DNA from: Carboxylicivirga sp964602515
GTDB lineage: Bacteria > Bacteroidota > Bacteroidia > Bacteroidales > Marinilabiliaceae
Length of the DNA: 64,000 nt
Reading direction: 5' to 3'
Assembly: GCA_964602515.1 (NCBI GenBank)
Contig: CAZRRJ010000012.1
Coordinates: 62,001 to 126,000, forward strand
The stretch's first letter is position 1, and every line of letters begins with the position of its first letter. A model generated the notes under the pieces. It saw nothing but the letters and a program-made list of their open reading frames with translations, was not told where the DNA came from and made no database searches. A program made the translations under genes and the position numbers. Shown one piece after another: positions 19,364-28,856 of this stretch.

Positions 19364-20593
19364 TTATTTATTTTTAACGATTAACAACCTGTCCTTTTCA
19401 TTAAACTCAAATTGTATACTTTTTGTCATTTCTATACTTTCCAGTAAAACTGACAAATCTTTTGTTCGCTTAAAATTTACCGAAAACCGAATTGCTTTTA
19501 ACTCTACTGCTGTGTAATGCACATTAATATCGTACCACCCAGACATTGCATACAAAATTTCTGATAGTGGTTCATCGTTGAATATAAAACGACCATTTTT
19601 CCATGCTAATACTTCATCTATATCTGCATTCTCAACAACCAGGCTATTATTTTCAGAACTAAATATGGCCGCTTTTCCAGGGGTTAGATTACACTGCTCG
19701 CCTTCTGTACTTTTAAACATAACGGCACCATCAACAAGTGTTACTCTTTTTTCTATTTCATTTTTATAAGCTCTTACATTAAAGCTGGTTCCTAATACTT
19801 CTGTTTGATTACCCAAAGCATCTTTAACTACAAATGGCCATTGTGGATCATGCTCAACTTCAAAAAATGCTTCACCTTCTACTTCTACAAGTCTTTTACT
19901 TTGATCAAACAAAACAGGATATTTAATACGGGTTCCGGCATTTATATACACCCTGGTTCCATCACTTAACACCAGTTTATATTCTCCCCCTACAGGTACT
20001 TCCAATACGTTGTATGGTATATCCTTTTCACTTACATATCTTTCTGCCTGCTGGTGCTTATTGGTATAATAAGAGAGGCTACCTCCTTCTTTTCTAATTT
20101 TTTGCCCAACTGAATGATCTACAATAACAAATTCACGAATAGCCTCATCCAATTGCACTTTCTCTCCTCCACTCGTGGTTAAGGTTGCTTTATAGCCACC
20201 AGGAGGAATAGCCATTACCACTTCCTTATCATTTACCCCTGAATTATTCATCTGAAATAAAACGCCCCAAACCGCTACTACTACCAATATGGCTACTGCT
20301 GCAGCAGTCATCATTACTCTTACCATAAAAACAGGCTGCTCTTTTCTCTTTTGTTTAAATAATTGCCGGTCTAACTGCTGTTTTACTTCTTTTTTACTTT
20401 TATTGTAATATTCTATTTCAAGTAAGGCTGCTTTTCTAAAAGACTCAGATCGGACCTCCTCAAACAATTTTGCATTCCCTTCCTCTTGGCACAGCCAATC
20501 TTCCAGGTACTTTTTTTCCGATTGATCAATATGATCATCTAAATACCTGGCTATTATTTGCGATATTTTAAAATGTTCCTTCATTGCCTTCAT
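19364..20593 (-). CDS. FecR-family anti-sigma factor
   Basis: This is an inner-membrane regulator that holds the ECF sigma factor and receives the signal from the STN domain of the transporter. The cytoplasmic N-terminus (about 1-85) has the anti-sigma helical pattern (YLEDWLCQEEGNAKLFEEV). One transmembrane helix is seen at about 89-112. The periplasmic FecR domain is at about 195-300 (GGEYKLVLSDGTRVYINAGT, GEAFFEV, GTSFNVRAY), and a C-terminal DUF4974 domain is at about 325-405. The length of 409 is normal for Bacteroidota. M1 and M4 are both possible starts. It is encoded directly upstream of SusC and downstream of the sigma gene in the same direction. Confidence 0.95.
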   Translation of the reverse strand: MKAMKEHFKISQIIARYLDDHIDQSEKKYLEDWLCQEEGNAKLFEEVRSESFRKAALLEIEYYNKSKKEVKQQLDRQLFKQKRKEQPVFMVRVMMTAAAVAILVVVAVWGVLFQMNNSGVNDKEVVMAIPPGGYKATLTTSGGEKVQLDEAIREFVIVDHSVGQKIRKEGGSLSYYTNKHQQAERYVSEKDIPYNVLEVPVGGEYKLVLSDGTRVYINAGTRIKYPVLFDQSKRLVEVEGEAFFEVEHDPQWPFVVKDALGNQTEVLGTSFNVRAYKNEIEKRVTLVDGAVMFKSTEGEQCNLTPGKAAIFSSENNSLVVENADIDEVLAWKNGRFIFNDEPLSEILYAMSGWYDINVHYTAVELKAIRFSVNFKRTKDLSVLLESIEMTKSIQFEFNEKDRLLIVKNK

Positions 20594-21109
20594 AACACCA
20601 AACTTTTAATTAAGTACTAAAAGAATTTTAACTTTTTTTAAAATAATATTACTACCCATTACCATCTCAAGATATAAGTCACTGATAATAAAGCAAGTTG
20701 AATATGGAATAAATTCTTCATTTACCAGCAAACGCCTAAGGGAATATGTTGCTTAATATTAACTATTCCCTACTATGAAAAATTGCTGGTAACCTGGAGA
20801 GAACGTAAATTTTTGATTTATTTTTTTACATAATACAATTGAAATTCTAATACAACATTGTTTCAGATCTCTTGTAAATAGTGATTTCCGGGTATAATTT
20901 AACGAACTAACAGAAGCTTGCTTTGCATTTGACACACAAAACATATTACTGATTTTAAGCAGATTACAAAGACTCGAATAGTTTAACTGATTATTATGCT
21001 TAACTCTATCGCAACATGCATACTATATTCTCTTCCTGTAGTTATAAAACCATTCTTTATTAACCTGCTTTTTATGTAAATATGTACTTTAAGATTTTAA
21101 CTTGTGTTA
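20594..21109. other. Gene-free gap between the sigma and FecR genes
   Basis: I see no supported gene in these 516 bp. The only longer open stretch (20759-20944, minus) lacks family features and has an unlikely composition. No consensus promoter was found for FecR, although the length of the gap suggests that FecR and the Sus genes have their own promoter here, read by the ECF sigma, whose motif I cannot recognise. Confidence 0.4.
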
Positions 21110-21640
21110 CTAGTTTAATACAGCCATTAAAAGCAATAGTAATTTATCCAGCTCTTCTTTTAGTAATTGCTTACCTCTCTTTTTTTGGTTTTTAACAGTA
21201 CTTACTGATACCGAAAGTGTTTCGGCAATATCTTGCTCTGACATGCCATGTAAAAACGACATTTTGATAATTTGCTTACACTTAAACGGTAATTGCTCAA
21301 GTGAATGGTGCATTATTCCAACAATCTCTGCTTTAATAAGTTTATGCACATGATCCTGCTCCCACATTTCGGTATCCAAACGAATATTATCCTGCGCAGA
21401 ATCACGAACTTTCTTATCTCTTATATAGTTAAGGCACTTATTACGTACGGTTCGGTATAAATATGCTAATGAATTTTCTTTGGTTTCCTGTATTTTATCA
21501 GAATTATACCACAAGCCAACAAAGGCATCCTGAACTAAATCTTTTGCATTATCCTGATCCTTTAAAAAAGAATTGGCGAAATAACACAAGGCATTAAAAT
21601 GTGCATCAAAAAGTTCTGTCAGTATTTTTTGTTTCTGCAT
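21110..21640 (-). CDS. ECF-type RNA polymerase sigma factor
   Basis: This sigma-70 family member of 176 residues has region 2 (HFNALCYFANSFLKDQDNAKDLVQDAFVGLW) and region 4 (LEQLPFKCKQIIKMSFLHGM followed by SEQDIAETLSVSVSTVKNQ, the helix-turn-helix). It lacks extra domains and matches the Bacteroidota sigma factors paired with FecR. It should direct transcription of the FecR-SusC operon when the transporter senses its ligand. An 18-bp palindrome lies 37 bp upstream of the start (21678-21695) and may be its control site. It is transcribed in the same direction as all downstream genes of the locus. Confidence 0.95.
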   Translation of the reverse strand: MQKQKILTELFDAHFNALCYFANSFLKDQDNAKDLVQDAFVGLWYNSDKIQETKENSLAYLYRTVRNKCLNYIRDKKVRDSAQDNIRLDTEMWEQDHVHKLIKAEIVGIMHHSLEQLPFKCKQIIKMSFLHGMSEQDIAETLSVSVSTVKNQKKRGKQLLKEELDKLLLLLMAVLN

Positions 21641-21677
21641 AACCCTTTACCATGACTTTATACGAGGAGTATGATAG

Positions 21678-21695
21678 TTACAAAGCTCTTTGTAA
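21678..21695. promoter_or_regulatory. Palindrome upstream of the ECF sigma gene
   Basis: TTACAAAG and CTTTGTAA form perfect 8-bp arms around a CT spacer. The site lies in the gap between the divergent sigma gene and aspartyl protease gene, closer to the sigma start. Its symmetry fits a dimeric repressor or activator site. No regulator gene is adjacent, so the assignment is tentative. Confidence 0.4.
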
Positions 21696-21885
21696 TACGT
21701 AATTTTATACATCATAAAGAACGAAAAAGTATTTTAACTTTCAAAACCTTTTCTTCATTCCCCTATTTTTTAAATTATTTACATTTAAATGTACTTTTCA
21801 GATGTACGATGTTAATCTTTGCGTGTTTAGTAATTGAGTTAAACCTTCATTAAATAATAAATTATCAATTAAAACCGTTTAAGAT

Positions 21886-23364
21886 ATGCTTATTAATAGA
21901 CTTTTTTTGCTTCTTGTTATATCCATCACCCTTAGTTGTACAAACACACCAAACCACTCCCTTTCAACTCTTAACAATTATAAAAGTGCCTTAATTAACA
22001 AAGATACGAGCCTTATTTTAACAACACTATCAGACAATTTCAGGGTAAGAATTCACCAAAGACCCATAGCCAATACAATGGTTAAAAACCTTCTGCTATA
22101 CACCCAATTACCAGATTCGGTTTCTTTTGGCGAAATCCAAAATAAAAATGGTCTGGATAAAATATCAGTAAGCTACCATTTTAAATCCGACTCAATAATA
22201 ACTTCTGATATTACCCTGTCAAGTGAGGGTAAAATCATTTTTAGTGACTATTTTGACCATATTTATAGCTTTAACCGCTATAAAAAATCAACAAAGGTAA
22301 GCACTGTACCTTTTGAACTAAAGCATGGCTCAATCCTGGTTAAAGCACGATTAAACAACAGCTCTGAACCACTAAATATGCTCTTTGATACCGGGGCCGA
22401 CGGAATGGCGTTAAAAAGTAGCTTAACCAAGGATATTGATGTTAAAATAACAAATGAAAGAACAACTAATGTACCCGGAGGACAAGTAAAGGTTAAGTTT
22501 TCAAAGGATAACTCTATTTATTTTGACTCCTTAACAATAGCTAATCAAAACATGGTTATTTTTGACCATATTGGAAGAGAAAGTGATGCAATTCTGGGTG
22601 GAGCTAACCTGTTCAGAAACTATATTACTGAAGTTAATTTTGATAAGCAATTAATCAGCTTATACACACACGGACAATTCACTGCCCCACAAGACTACTT
22701 TGCTGTTGATTTGGATTATAGTGCAGGTATACCAGTTATTCCATTTAGTTTTTATAGCAATAACAACCTGTTTAAATCCAGTTTTGTATTTGATACCGGT
22801 GCTCAGTATGATGCCATCATGTTTGGGCCGGGTGTAAAAGAGCATAATATCAGCCAACATATTCCAGCGCTTTACTCCTCTTTTAACCACAGCCCAGGAA
22901 AAGCCTCTCACATAGATATTGGCATGGTGGATAGTCTTACCTTAGCTGGATTCACTTTTAAAAATGTAAATTTAGCAATGGAGCGCTATGATGCTAATCG
23001 CCATGCGAAGCAAAAAATTTCCGGGTCGCTTGGTATAGAGTTATTAAGACGAATGAACTGGATTGTGGATCTAACCAACTATAAGCTTTACTTAAAACCT
23101 AATGCTTATTCTAAACAACCATTTGGTTTTAAAATTAAAAACTACATGTTTGAGTTAAACCATAATAACAGGCTATTTTTAAAACATAAGATCAAAACCG
23201 ACTTATCCCCAGATAATTTACAGCCCGGTGATGAAATTATATACATTAACAACCTGTTACCCGGCCAACTATCAGTTGAACAAATTTCTAAATTGAACCA
23301 TGAGAAACTTGTTACCTTAATCGTTTTGAGAGACAGCTCATCCTTCAAGGTTGAAATGCGTTAA
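21886..23364 (+). CDS. Retropepsin-like aspartyl protease with PDZ-like C-terminus, lipoprotein
   Basis: The protein has 492 residues and a lipoprotein signal (SITLSC). A first domain (about 25-130) resembles a small NTF2-like or DUF domain. Two aspartic-protease-like halves follow, each with an Asp-Thr-Gly motif: FDTGADGMAL (about residue 167) and FDTGAQYDAI (about residue 304). Each is followed by an Ile/Leu-Gly segment (AILGGANLF and SGSLGIELL). The last 100 residues look like a PDZ domain (LQPGDEIIYINNLLPGQL). This is the usual build of the Bacteroidota aspartyl protease/PDZ family. Substrates are unknown and the location is probably periplasmic or surface. It is divergent from the sigma gene, 245 bp away, with no operon partner. 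Confidence 0.85.
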   Translation: MLINRLFLLLVISITLSCTNTPNHSLSTLNNYKSALINKDTSLILTTLSDNFRVRIHQRPIANTMVKNLLLYTQLPDSVSFGEIQNKNGLDKISVSYHFKSDSIITSDITLSSEGKIIFSDYFDHIYSFNRYKKSTKVSTVPFELKHGSILVKARLNNSSEPLNMLFDTGADGMALKSSLTKDIDVKITNERTTNVPGGQVKVKFSKDNSIYFDSLTIANQNMVIFDHIGRESDAILGGANLFRNYITEVNFDKQLISLYTHGQFTAPQDYFAVDLDYSAGIPVIPFSFYSNNNLFKSSFVFDTGAQYDAIMFGPGVKEHNISQHIPALYSSFNHSPGKASHIDIGMVDSLTLAGFTFKNVNLAMERYDANRHAKQKISGSLGIELLRRMNWIVDLTNYKLYLKPNAYSKQPFGFKIKNYMFELNHNNRLFLKHKIKTDLSPDNLQPGDEIIYINNLLPGQLSVEQISKLNHEKLVTLIVLRDSSSFKVEMR

Positions 23365-23564
23365 CCCCAATATGGTACTATAATCCCTGGTTGCTAACAG
23401 GTATTGTTTTTAAAGCTGCCTTATAAAGTGAAAATGGCAATACGGCACAAATTACTTTTCACCAGTACAGCAAACAATAACAAGCAAACACTTGTTAATT
23501 TCCATGCCGGTTAACTATATTGCAATCCATTTTCATTAAGAATTTAGTACAATATTATTAAAAT

Positions 23565-25094
23565 ATGAAACGACCTAAAAACCACATACTTGTTATTTTT
23601 GGTGCATCGGGCGATTTAACTTATCGTAAATTAGTACCGGCTGTATTCGATTTATTTGAACAGGATTTATTACCCAAAAAGTTTGCTATACTGGGTATAG
23701 GTCGTACTGATTTGGGCAATAAAGCATTTAGGACAAAGATGAAAGAAGGGATAAAGCAGTTTGCATTAAACAAGCCTCAAAGTGAAGAGCAGCTGAATGC
23801 TTACCTTAAAAAACTGCATTACTTTTCTTTTGACACGAAAGATCCGGATGAGTATTGTCTTTTAAAAGGCCGCTTGCGCGAATTAGATGAACTGTACCAA
23901 ACAGAAAACAACTTTATCTATTACCTGGCTACTCCGCCAAGTATGTACGAAATTATTCCCGAACAAATAGCTGCTCAAGGTTTAAGCGATGAAAAGACAG
24001 GTTTTAAGCGTTTAATTGTAGAAAAACCTTTTGGATACAATTTAGAAACTGCCCAAAAACTAAACAAAGAACTACTTCGGCACTTTAACGAAGAACAGAT
24101 TTACCGTATAGATCATTACCTAGGCAAAGAAACAGTTCAGAATTTGCTCGTTACACGTTTTTCCAATGGTATATTTGAACCCCTGTGGAACCGTAACTAC
24201 ATACACCATATAGAAATTACAGGTGCTGAAAACATTGGTGTTGGCAATCGTGGTGGTTATTACGAAGGCTCAGGTGCCATGCGCGATATGATACAAAACC
24301 ACTTACTATTACTGGCCGGACTGGTTGCAATGGAGCCTCCTGTATTAATCGACTCAAACAATATACGTAACGAAATTGCCAAGGTATTTCATTCATTACG
24401 TCCTATAAAGGAAGAGGAGGTATCTGAATATGCCATCAGGGGTCAATACACATCATCAAGTATAAGAGGTAAGCAGGTTAAAGGCTACCGCGATGAAGAA
24501 GGTGTTGATACCAACTCACGTACCGAAACTTTTGCAGCCATTAAGCTTTTTATTGATAACTGGCGCTGGGCCGGTGTTCCTTTTTATATCCGTAGCGGTA
24601 AAATGCTACCTACGCGGGTTACTGAAATTGTTATTCATTTTAAAGCTACACCTCATCATTTGTTTGCCAACGATGAAGCAATATGTAAAAACTATAACCA
24701 GTTAGTAATACGCATACAGCCCGACGAAGGTGTACTAATGAAATTTGGCATGAAAGTGCCCGGTGCAGGGTTTAAGGTGCAAAATGTAAATATGGATTTC
24801 CATTACAGTGATTTATCTGATACTTATTTACCCAGCGCATATGAGCGCTTACTGCTTGATTGTATGATGGGCGATGCAACGCTATATCATCGTGGCGATA
24901 CTGTTGAGGCTGCCTGGAAATTTGTTGACCCGATTCTTAAGGCATGGAAAAATGATGATAGCATACCTGTGCATGGCTATCCTGCCGGGACATGGGGACC
25001 TGATGTGTCAGACAATTTAATTGAAGAGCCGGGTATTAACTGGCGCTACCCATGCAAAAACCTATCGGATGATGGTAATTATTGTGAACTATAA
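23565..25094 (+). CDS. zwf: Glucose-6-phosphate 1-dehydrogenase
   Basis: This enzyme oxidises glucose 6-phosphate to 6-phosphogluconolactone with reduction of NADP, the first step of the oxidative pentose phosphate pathway in the cytoplasm. It has the nucleotide-binding start GASGDLTYRK (13-22), EKPFG (153-157) and the active-site signature RIDHYLGKE (181-189), with catalytic His184 region and Lys188. The length of 509 is typical. The gene is followed at 49 bp by pgl. The usual third partner gnd is not in this window. The first ATG is supported because the Rossmann motif begins directly after it. Confidence 0.97.
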   Translation: MKRPKNHILVIFGASGDLTYRKLVPAVFDLFEQDLLPKKFAILGIGRTDLGNKAFRTKMKEGIKQFALNKPQSEEQLNAYLKKLHYFSFDTKDPDEYCLLKGRLRELDELYQTENNFIYYLATPPSMYEIIPEQIAAQGLSDEKTGFKRLIVEKPFGYNLETAQKLNKELLRHFNEEQIYRIDHYLGKETVQNLLVTRFSNGIFEPLWNRNYIHHIEITGAENIGVGNRGGYYEGSGAMRDMIQNHLLLLAGLVAMEPPVLIDSNNIRNEIAKVFHSLRPIKEEEVSEYAIRGQYTSSSIRGKQVKGYRDEEGVDTNSRTETFAAIKLFIDNWRWAGVPFYIRSGKMLPTRVTEIVIHFKATPHHLFANDEAICKNYNQLVIRIQPDEGVLMKFGMKVPGAGFKVQNVNMDFHYSDLSDTYLPSAYERLLLDCMMGDATLYHRGDTVEAAWKFVDPILKAWKNDDSIPVHGYPAGTWGPDVSDNLIEEPGINWRYPCKNLSDDGNYCEL

Positions 25095-25143
25095 CAAGTA
25101 AGCCCCAACCCCAGAATAACATTAACATTATTTTAAAACATTT

Positions 25144-25845
25144 ATGCAAAAAGTATTTAATACAAAACAAGAATTGGCACGGTACTTTGGCGAGTATTTG
25201 TTAATGCAATCGCAGGCTGAAAAAGAAGTTAACATTGCTCTCTCGGGTGGCAGTACTCCCAAAGCTATTTTTGAGGTACTGGCTAAAGAATATGCCAGCT
25301 CTATTGACTGGACTAAACTACGCTTTTTTTGGGGCGATGAGCGCTGTGTTGCTCCCAACCACTACGATAGCAACTTTGGTATGACACGCGAACATTTGTT
25401 TGACCATGTAAACATCAAAGCGGTTAATATTTTTCGTGTAAAAGGTGAGCTGGAACCCGGCGAGGCTGCGGACGATTACATTAGTGTTGTGGAAGAGAAT
25501 GTACCCCTGGTTGATGGCATTCCTCAATTTGACATTATGCTGTTGGGTATGGGCGATGATGGACATACGGCATCAATTTTTCCTCACCAGGCAAATTTAT
25601 GGAACAGTAAAAATACTTGTGAGCTGGCACAACACCCCTATAGTGAACAATTCAGAGTAACCCTTACTGGCCGTGTTATTAACCACAGTAAGCAAATATT
25701 CTTTTTAGTAACCGGGGCTAATAAGGCTGATAAGGCGCAAGAAATTATTAAGCAAAGCGGTAACTATATGCAGTACCCGGCAGCATGGGTTGATATGAAC
25801 AAAACAATTTGGCTATTGGATAAGGCTGCCGCCGGTAAGCTTTAA
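25144..25845 (+). CDS. pgl: 6-phosphogluconolactonase
   Basis: This cytoplasmic enzyme hydrolyses 6-phosphogluconolactone to 6-phosphogluconate, the step after Zwf. The family motifs are clear: ALSGGSTPKAIFE (about 33-45), FFWGDERCVAPNH (about 60-72, the substrate-binding region) and LLGMGDDGHTASIFP (about 137-151). The length of 233 is normal. It is co-transcribed with zwf, and the lipase-like gene begins 20 bp after its stop, suggesting a three-gene operon. Confidence 0.96.
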   Translation: MQKVFNTKQELARYFGEYLLMQSQAEKEVNIALSGGSTPKAIFEVLAKEYASSIDWTKLRFFWGDERCVAPNHYDSNFGMTREHLFDHVNIKAVNIFRVKGELEPGEAADDYISVVEENVPLVDGIPQFDIMLLGMGDDGHTASIFPHQANLWNSKNTCELAQHPYSEQFRVTLTGRVINHSKQIFFLVTGANKADKAQEIIKQSGNYMQYPAAWVDMNKTIWLLDKAAAGKL

Positions 25846-25865
25846 AACAAAAAATCCTCTAATTT

Positions 25866-26702
25866 ATGAATCAGCAAGAATTTACTTTAACATCGTTGAC
25901 CGGTAAACTATTGTACGGAAAAGTTTGGCAAGGCTCTACATCCCCAAAAGCTGTTGTAGTACTGGTTCATGGCTTTGGCGAACACTGTTCGCGCTACACT
26001 CCATATATTGAGCTATTCCAACAAGAAAATATCGCTTTTATTAGTATGGATCATATTGGGCATGGCCACTCAGAAGGCAAAAGAGGTGTTATACTATCGT
26101 ACAAACAATTGCTTGACGATTTAGATTTGCTGATTAATAAAGCTGAAGTGCTTTTTAAGGATATTCCCAAATTTTTATACGGGCATAGCATGGGTGGTAA
26201 TATTGCATTTAACTACTTGCTCCAGCGTACCTCCCCCTTTAAAGCTGCTATTGTATCATCGCCCTGGTTGCAGTTAAGTAATGAGCCCGGACGGTTAAAA
26301 AAAGCTTTTATTAACTTTTTTAATCACCTGTGTCCTAATATAACTGTAAAAAGTGGTTTAAACTCCAGCTACATCAGTTCTGATAAAAATGAGGTTATAA
26401 GCTACAATGGTGATCCACTTAACCATGGCCGCATTTCTTTTCGCTTGTTAAATGCCGTTAGTAAACAAGGCTTGTGGGCTATGAATAATACTCACCGCCT
26501 TACTGTGCCAACCCTTATTATACATGGCAATAAAGATCATATCACTTCGCATAAAGCAAGCCGCTTAACTGCACAAAAGAATCAAAGTATGATTAAATAC
26601 CATGAGTTTGATAACATGTTTCACGAGATACATAATGACCATGCCAGGAGAGAATTATCGCAAAAGTGCATTGAATGGATCAATAAATTTTTAATTGAAT
26701 AG
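25866..26702 (+). CDS. Alpha/beta hydrolase, monoacylglycerol-lipase-like
   Basis: This cytoplasmic serine hydrolase of 278 residues belongs to the Hydrolase_4 (lysophospholipase/monoacylglycerol lipase) group. It has the oxyanion region VLVHGFGEHCSRY, HIGHGHSEG, the nucleophile elbow YGHSMGG (Ser108), an acidic residue in IHGNKDHIT (Asp223) and catalytic His252 in FHEIHND. No signal peptide is seen. It is the third gene of the zwf-pgl operon and is followed by a strong terminator. Its substrate may be a monoglyceride or another ester; a link with pentose phosphate metabolism is not evident. Confidence 0.88.
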   Translation: MNQQEFTLTSLTGKLLYGKVWQGSTSPKAVVVLVHGFGEHCSRYTPYIELFQQENIAFISMDHIGHGHSEGKRGVILSYKQLLDDLDLLINKAEVLFKDIPKFLYGHSMGGNIAFNYLLQRTSPFKAAIVSSPWLQLSNEPGRLKKAFINFFNHLCPNITVKSGLNSSYISSDKNEVISYNGDPLNHGRISFRLLNAVSKQGLWAMNNTHRLTVPTLIIHGNKDHITSHKASRLTAQKNQSMIKYHEFDNMFHEIHNDHARRELSQKCIEWINKFLIE

Positions 26703-26770
26703 GCCTAATCATATATAGTTTAGCTAAAAATAACTCCGAAGAAGTTCCATAATTCTAAAACAACTTATAC

Positions 26771-26812
26771 AACACAGGAGCAACTTTTATAAAAGCCGCT
26801 CCTGTGTTTTAC
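26771..26812. terminator. Intrinsic terminator of the zwf operon
   Basis: A perfect 11-bp stem has AACACAGGAGC (26771-26781) and GCTCCTGTGTT (26798-26808), followed by a T run. It lies between the convergent hydrolase and ketopantoate reductase genes and can serve both. Confidence 0.85.
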
Positions 26813-26843
26813 CAGGTATACCCTTGGTATATACATCTAATAC

Positions 26844-27776
26844 TTAGCTCATTTTTATACCTCGTGCCTTTAGTTCCATTGGCAATATACAGTTATAAAT
26901 AAACTGGTTAACCGGCACTTCAAGCCCATACTCCTTAGCCAGCCTTACTACTGTTCCGTTCTGGTACTCTATCTCCGAGGGCTTACCAGCCAGCACATCG
27001 CGTGTTAACGATGAAGTGGATTCATAAGGAAAGGAATCGATAAAGCTGATGGTTTTTGCGATAAAATCCGGTTTTATAGCTATATTTTTCTTTTGTGAAA
27101 GAACATATATCTCATTTAAGAGTTCTGTCATCATTCCACGTGTTTCTTTTAGCTCACACATTTCGCCATAGGTGGTTTTTGTCACAGCCAGCAAAGCACT
27201 TACACAAATGGAAATAAATTTTTTCCACATGTCAGCTTCAATATCTTTTGATGCTTTATAAAGTATACCTGCCTGCTCAAATAAGGTGCTTAACACCTGC
27301 ATATGCTCACTCCCGGTTTTGTCCTGCTCTCCAAATACAATCTCGGGTTTAACACCAAAATGATTAATTACACCGGGTGCTTCAATTTTACTTATAATAC
27401 GACACAGGCCACCCATAACCTGCTTGGGACTTATTACCTCGCTTAGCTCTTGCGGGGCCAACACTCCATTTTGCAAGGGTAACACTATACTACCAGCATG
27501 TATTATTTGCTTAATATCATTTCGCACTTCTTTTATTTGCCAGGCTTTAACAGCGGTAATTACCAAATCGGGCTTTTCAATTGATGTAATTGTATTTGTA
27601 ACATTTACCTGTGTAATATGAAAATTGCCTTCTATACTATTTACTTTTAACCCATTCTCATGCATGGCTTCCAGGTGCTTACCCCTTGCCACAAAGGTTA
27701 CATTATTACCGGCTTGTGCCAATTTTGCACCAAAATAACCACCTACTCCACCGCTTCCAATTATTGCTATATTCAT
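26844..27776 (-). CDS. panE: 2-dehydropantoate 2-reductase
   Basis: This cytoplasmic NADPH-dependent enzyme reduces ketopantoate to pantoate in the pathway to pantothenate and coenzyme A. It has the Rossmann fingerprint GSGGVGGYFGAKLAQAG (7-23), the LPLQNGV segment (about 98-104) that precedes the substrate domain, and the conserved C-terminal pattern ESTSSLTRDVLAGKPSEIEY. The length of 310 is typical of the ApbA/PanE family. Some ApbA/PanE homologues act on other 2-keto acids, so the substrate is assigned by family only. A full-consensus Bacteroidota promoter lies upstream (27806-27836). Confidence 0.9.
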   Translation of the reverse strand: MNIAIIGSGGVGGYFGAKLAQAGNNVTFVARGKHLEAMHENGLKVNSIEGNFHITQVNVTNTITSIEKPDLVITAVKAWQIKEVRNDIKQIIHAGSIVLPLQNGVLAPQELSEVISPKQVMGGLCRIISKIEAPGVINHFGVKPEIVFGEQDKTGSEHMQVLSTLFEQAGILYKASKDIEADMWKKFISICVSALLAVTKTTYGEMCELKETRGMMTELLNEIYVLSQKKNIAIKPDFIAKTISFIDSFPYESTSSLTRDVLAGKPSEIEYQNGTVVRLAKEYGLEVPVNQFIYNCILPMELKARGIKMS

Positions 27777-27805
27777 AAGTTGTATTTCTGTATTTATATT
27801 AAGAG

Positions 27806-27836
27806 CAAATTTAAGTTTATCTGCCTGGTAAGCAAA
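27806..27836 (-). promoter_or_regulatory. Consensus Bacteroidota promoter of the ketopantoate reductase gene
   Basis: Read on the minus strand, the -33 element TTTG (27833-27836) is followed by 19 nt and the -7 element TAAATTTG (27806-27813). This matches the TTTG-N19-TAnnTTTG consensus exactly. Transcription would begin about 24 nt before the start codon. A second TATATTTG overlaps the -33 box (27833-27840). Confidence 0.7.
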
Positions 27837-27973
27837 TATAAGCCATTGGGTTTTTCACCTTAATGCCAAAGAACAGAAAGAGGCCGGAAATAAAAAAATT
27901 CAGTTTTAATCGTCTTAGAGTGCGTCTAAAATGGTATTCAATTGTCATAAATATGTATCAAATTAAACAAGTT

Positions 27974-28666
27974 ATGAAACAACTGATATTTACAATAATC
28001 CTGCTTTTTACCTTTACATTATCCCAGGCACAAGACAAAAAAAATGAACATGACTATACCGGTAGTGTGATATTAAACTGGGCTCCCCTTTCTGCTTTTG
28101 ATAATTACTCTCGTTTCAGGCTTGGTGCGGAGATAGGTGTATCACAGCGCATTAGTATTGGTGCTGATGTTGGTTTTAACCTGGCCAATTACCAAAGAAG
28201 TGCATTTTACAATGATTGGAACGATCGTTCATACCAATTTTTTGAAGTTCGCCCCGAGGTTAAATTCTTCTTTAACGATAAGTACCGTGCCCGTTTGTAT
28301 AATTCGGTTGAGCTTTATTATATACACCTTGAAGAGAACCTTAAAAACGACTATTATTATAAGGACAGGGGCGAAATAAGAGTTGATTATGATGCTGCCA
28401 CATATACAAAGTTTAAGTTTGGTGCACATTATAAGTTTGGTGTAAGCCTGAGAATGGGATCGCGCATGGTGTTTGACCCTTATGTAGGTATTGGCATCCG
28501 GTTGCTGGAACGCGAATACACCGATGTGGAAGGAGCCATAACAGATCCTGGTGGCAGTTCGGATTGGGATGAATGGTTATGGCGCGAAGGCCGCCGTTAT
28601 GAAGGTAACTTTTGGGGCATGAATTTAGCCGGTGGATTCCGTTTAGGAATATATCTCTCTAAATAA
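27974..28666 (+). CDS. Small outer-membrane beta-barrel-like protein
   Basis: The protein has 230 residues from the chosen ATG. That start directly precedes a Sec signal (MKQLIFTIILLFTFTLSQAQ). An in-frame extension to 27863 is possible but would put 37 hydrophilic residues before the signal. The mature part alternates hydrophobic and polar residues and has aromatic girdle-like strands, such as RFRLGAEIGVSQRISIGADVGF and KFKFGAHYKFGVSLRMG. These suggest an eight-stranded barrel of the DUF3575 or OmpA/porin-like type. The function is unknown. It is divergent from panE with no clear operon partner. Confidence 0.75.
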   Translation: MKQLIFTIILLFTFTLSQAQDKKNEHDYTGSVILNWAPLSAFDNYSRFRLGAEIGVSQRISIGADVGFNLANYQRSAFYNDWNDRSYQFFEVRPEVKFFFNDKYRARLYNSVELYYIHLEENLKNDYYYKDRGEIRVDYDAATYTKFKFGAHYKFGVSLRMGSRMVFDPYVGIGIRLLEREYTDVEGAITDPGGSSDWDEWLWREGRRYEGNFWGMNLAGGFRLGIYLSK

Positions 28667-28856
28667 TATCAATACTACACTAAATTGATGTAAGCTCTTT
28701 ATGAAATATTTAAACTTACTGGAACAATTTTATCTTTAAAGAGGATACTTCTACACTTTTAATACTTGCTTGCTGTTTAATAACTGTTCCTGGCGGGTTA
28801 ATAACCTACAGTGAAAAAAAATAAGTATTTTCAGCATCTAAACAACAAGGCAAAAC

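Noticed and set aside
20759..20944. 61-codon ORF between the sigma and FecR genes
   Set aside because: There is no family feature, and an improbable composition (many Cys, Ser and Phe) suggests chance.
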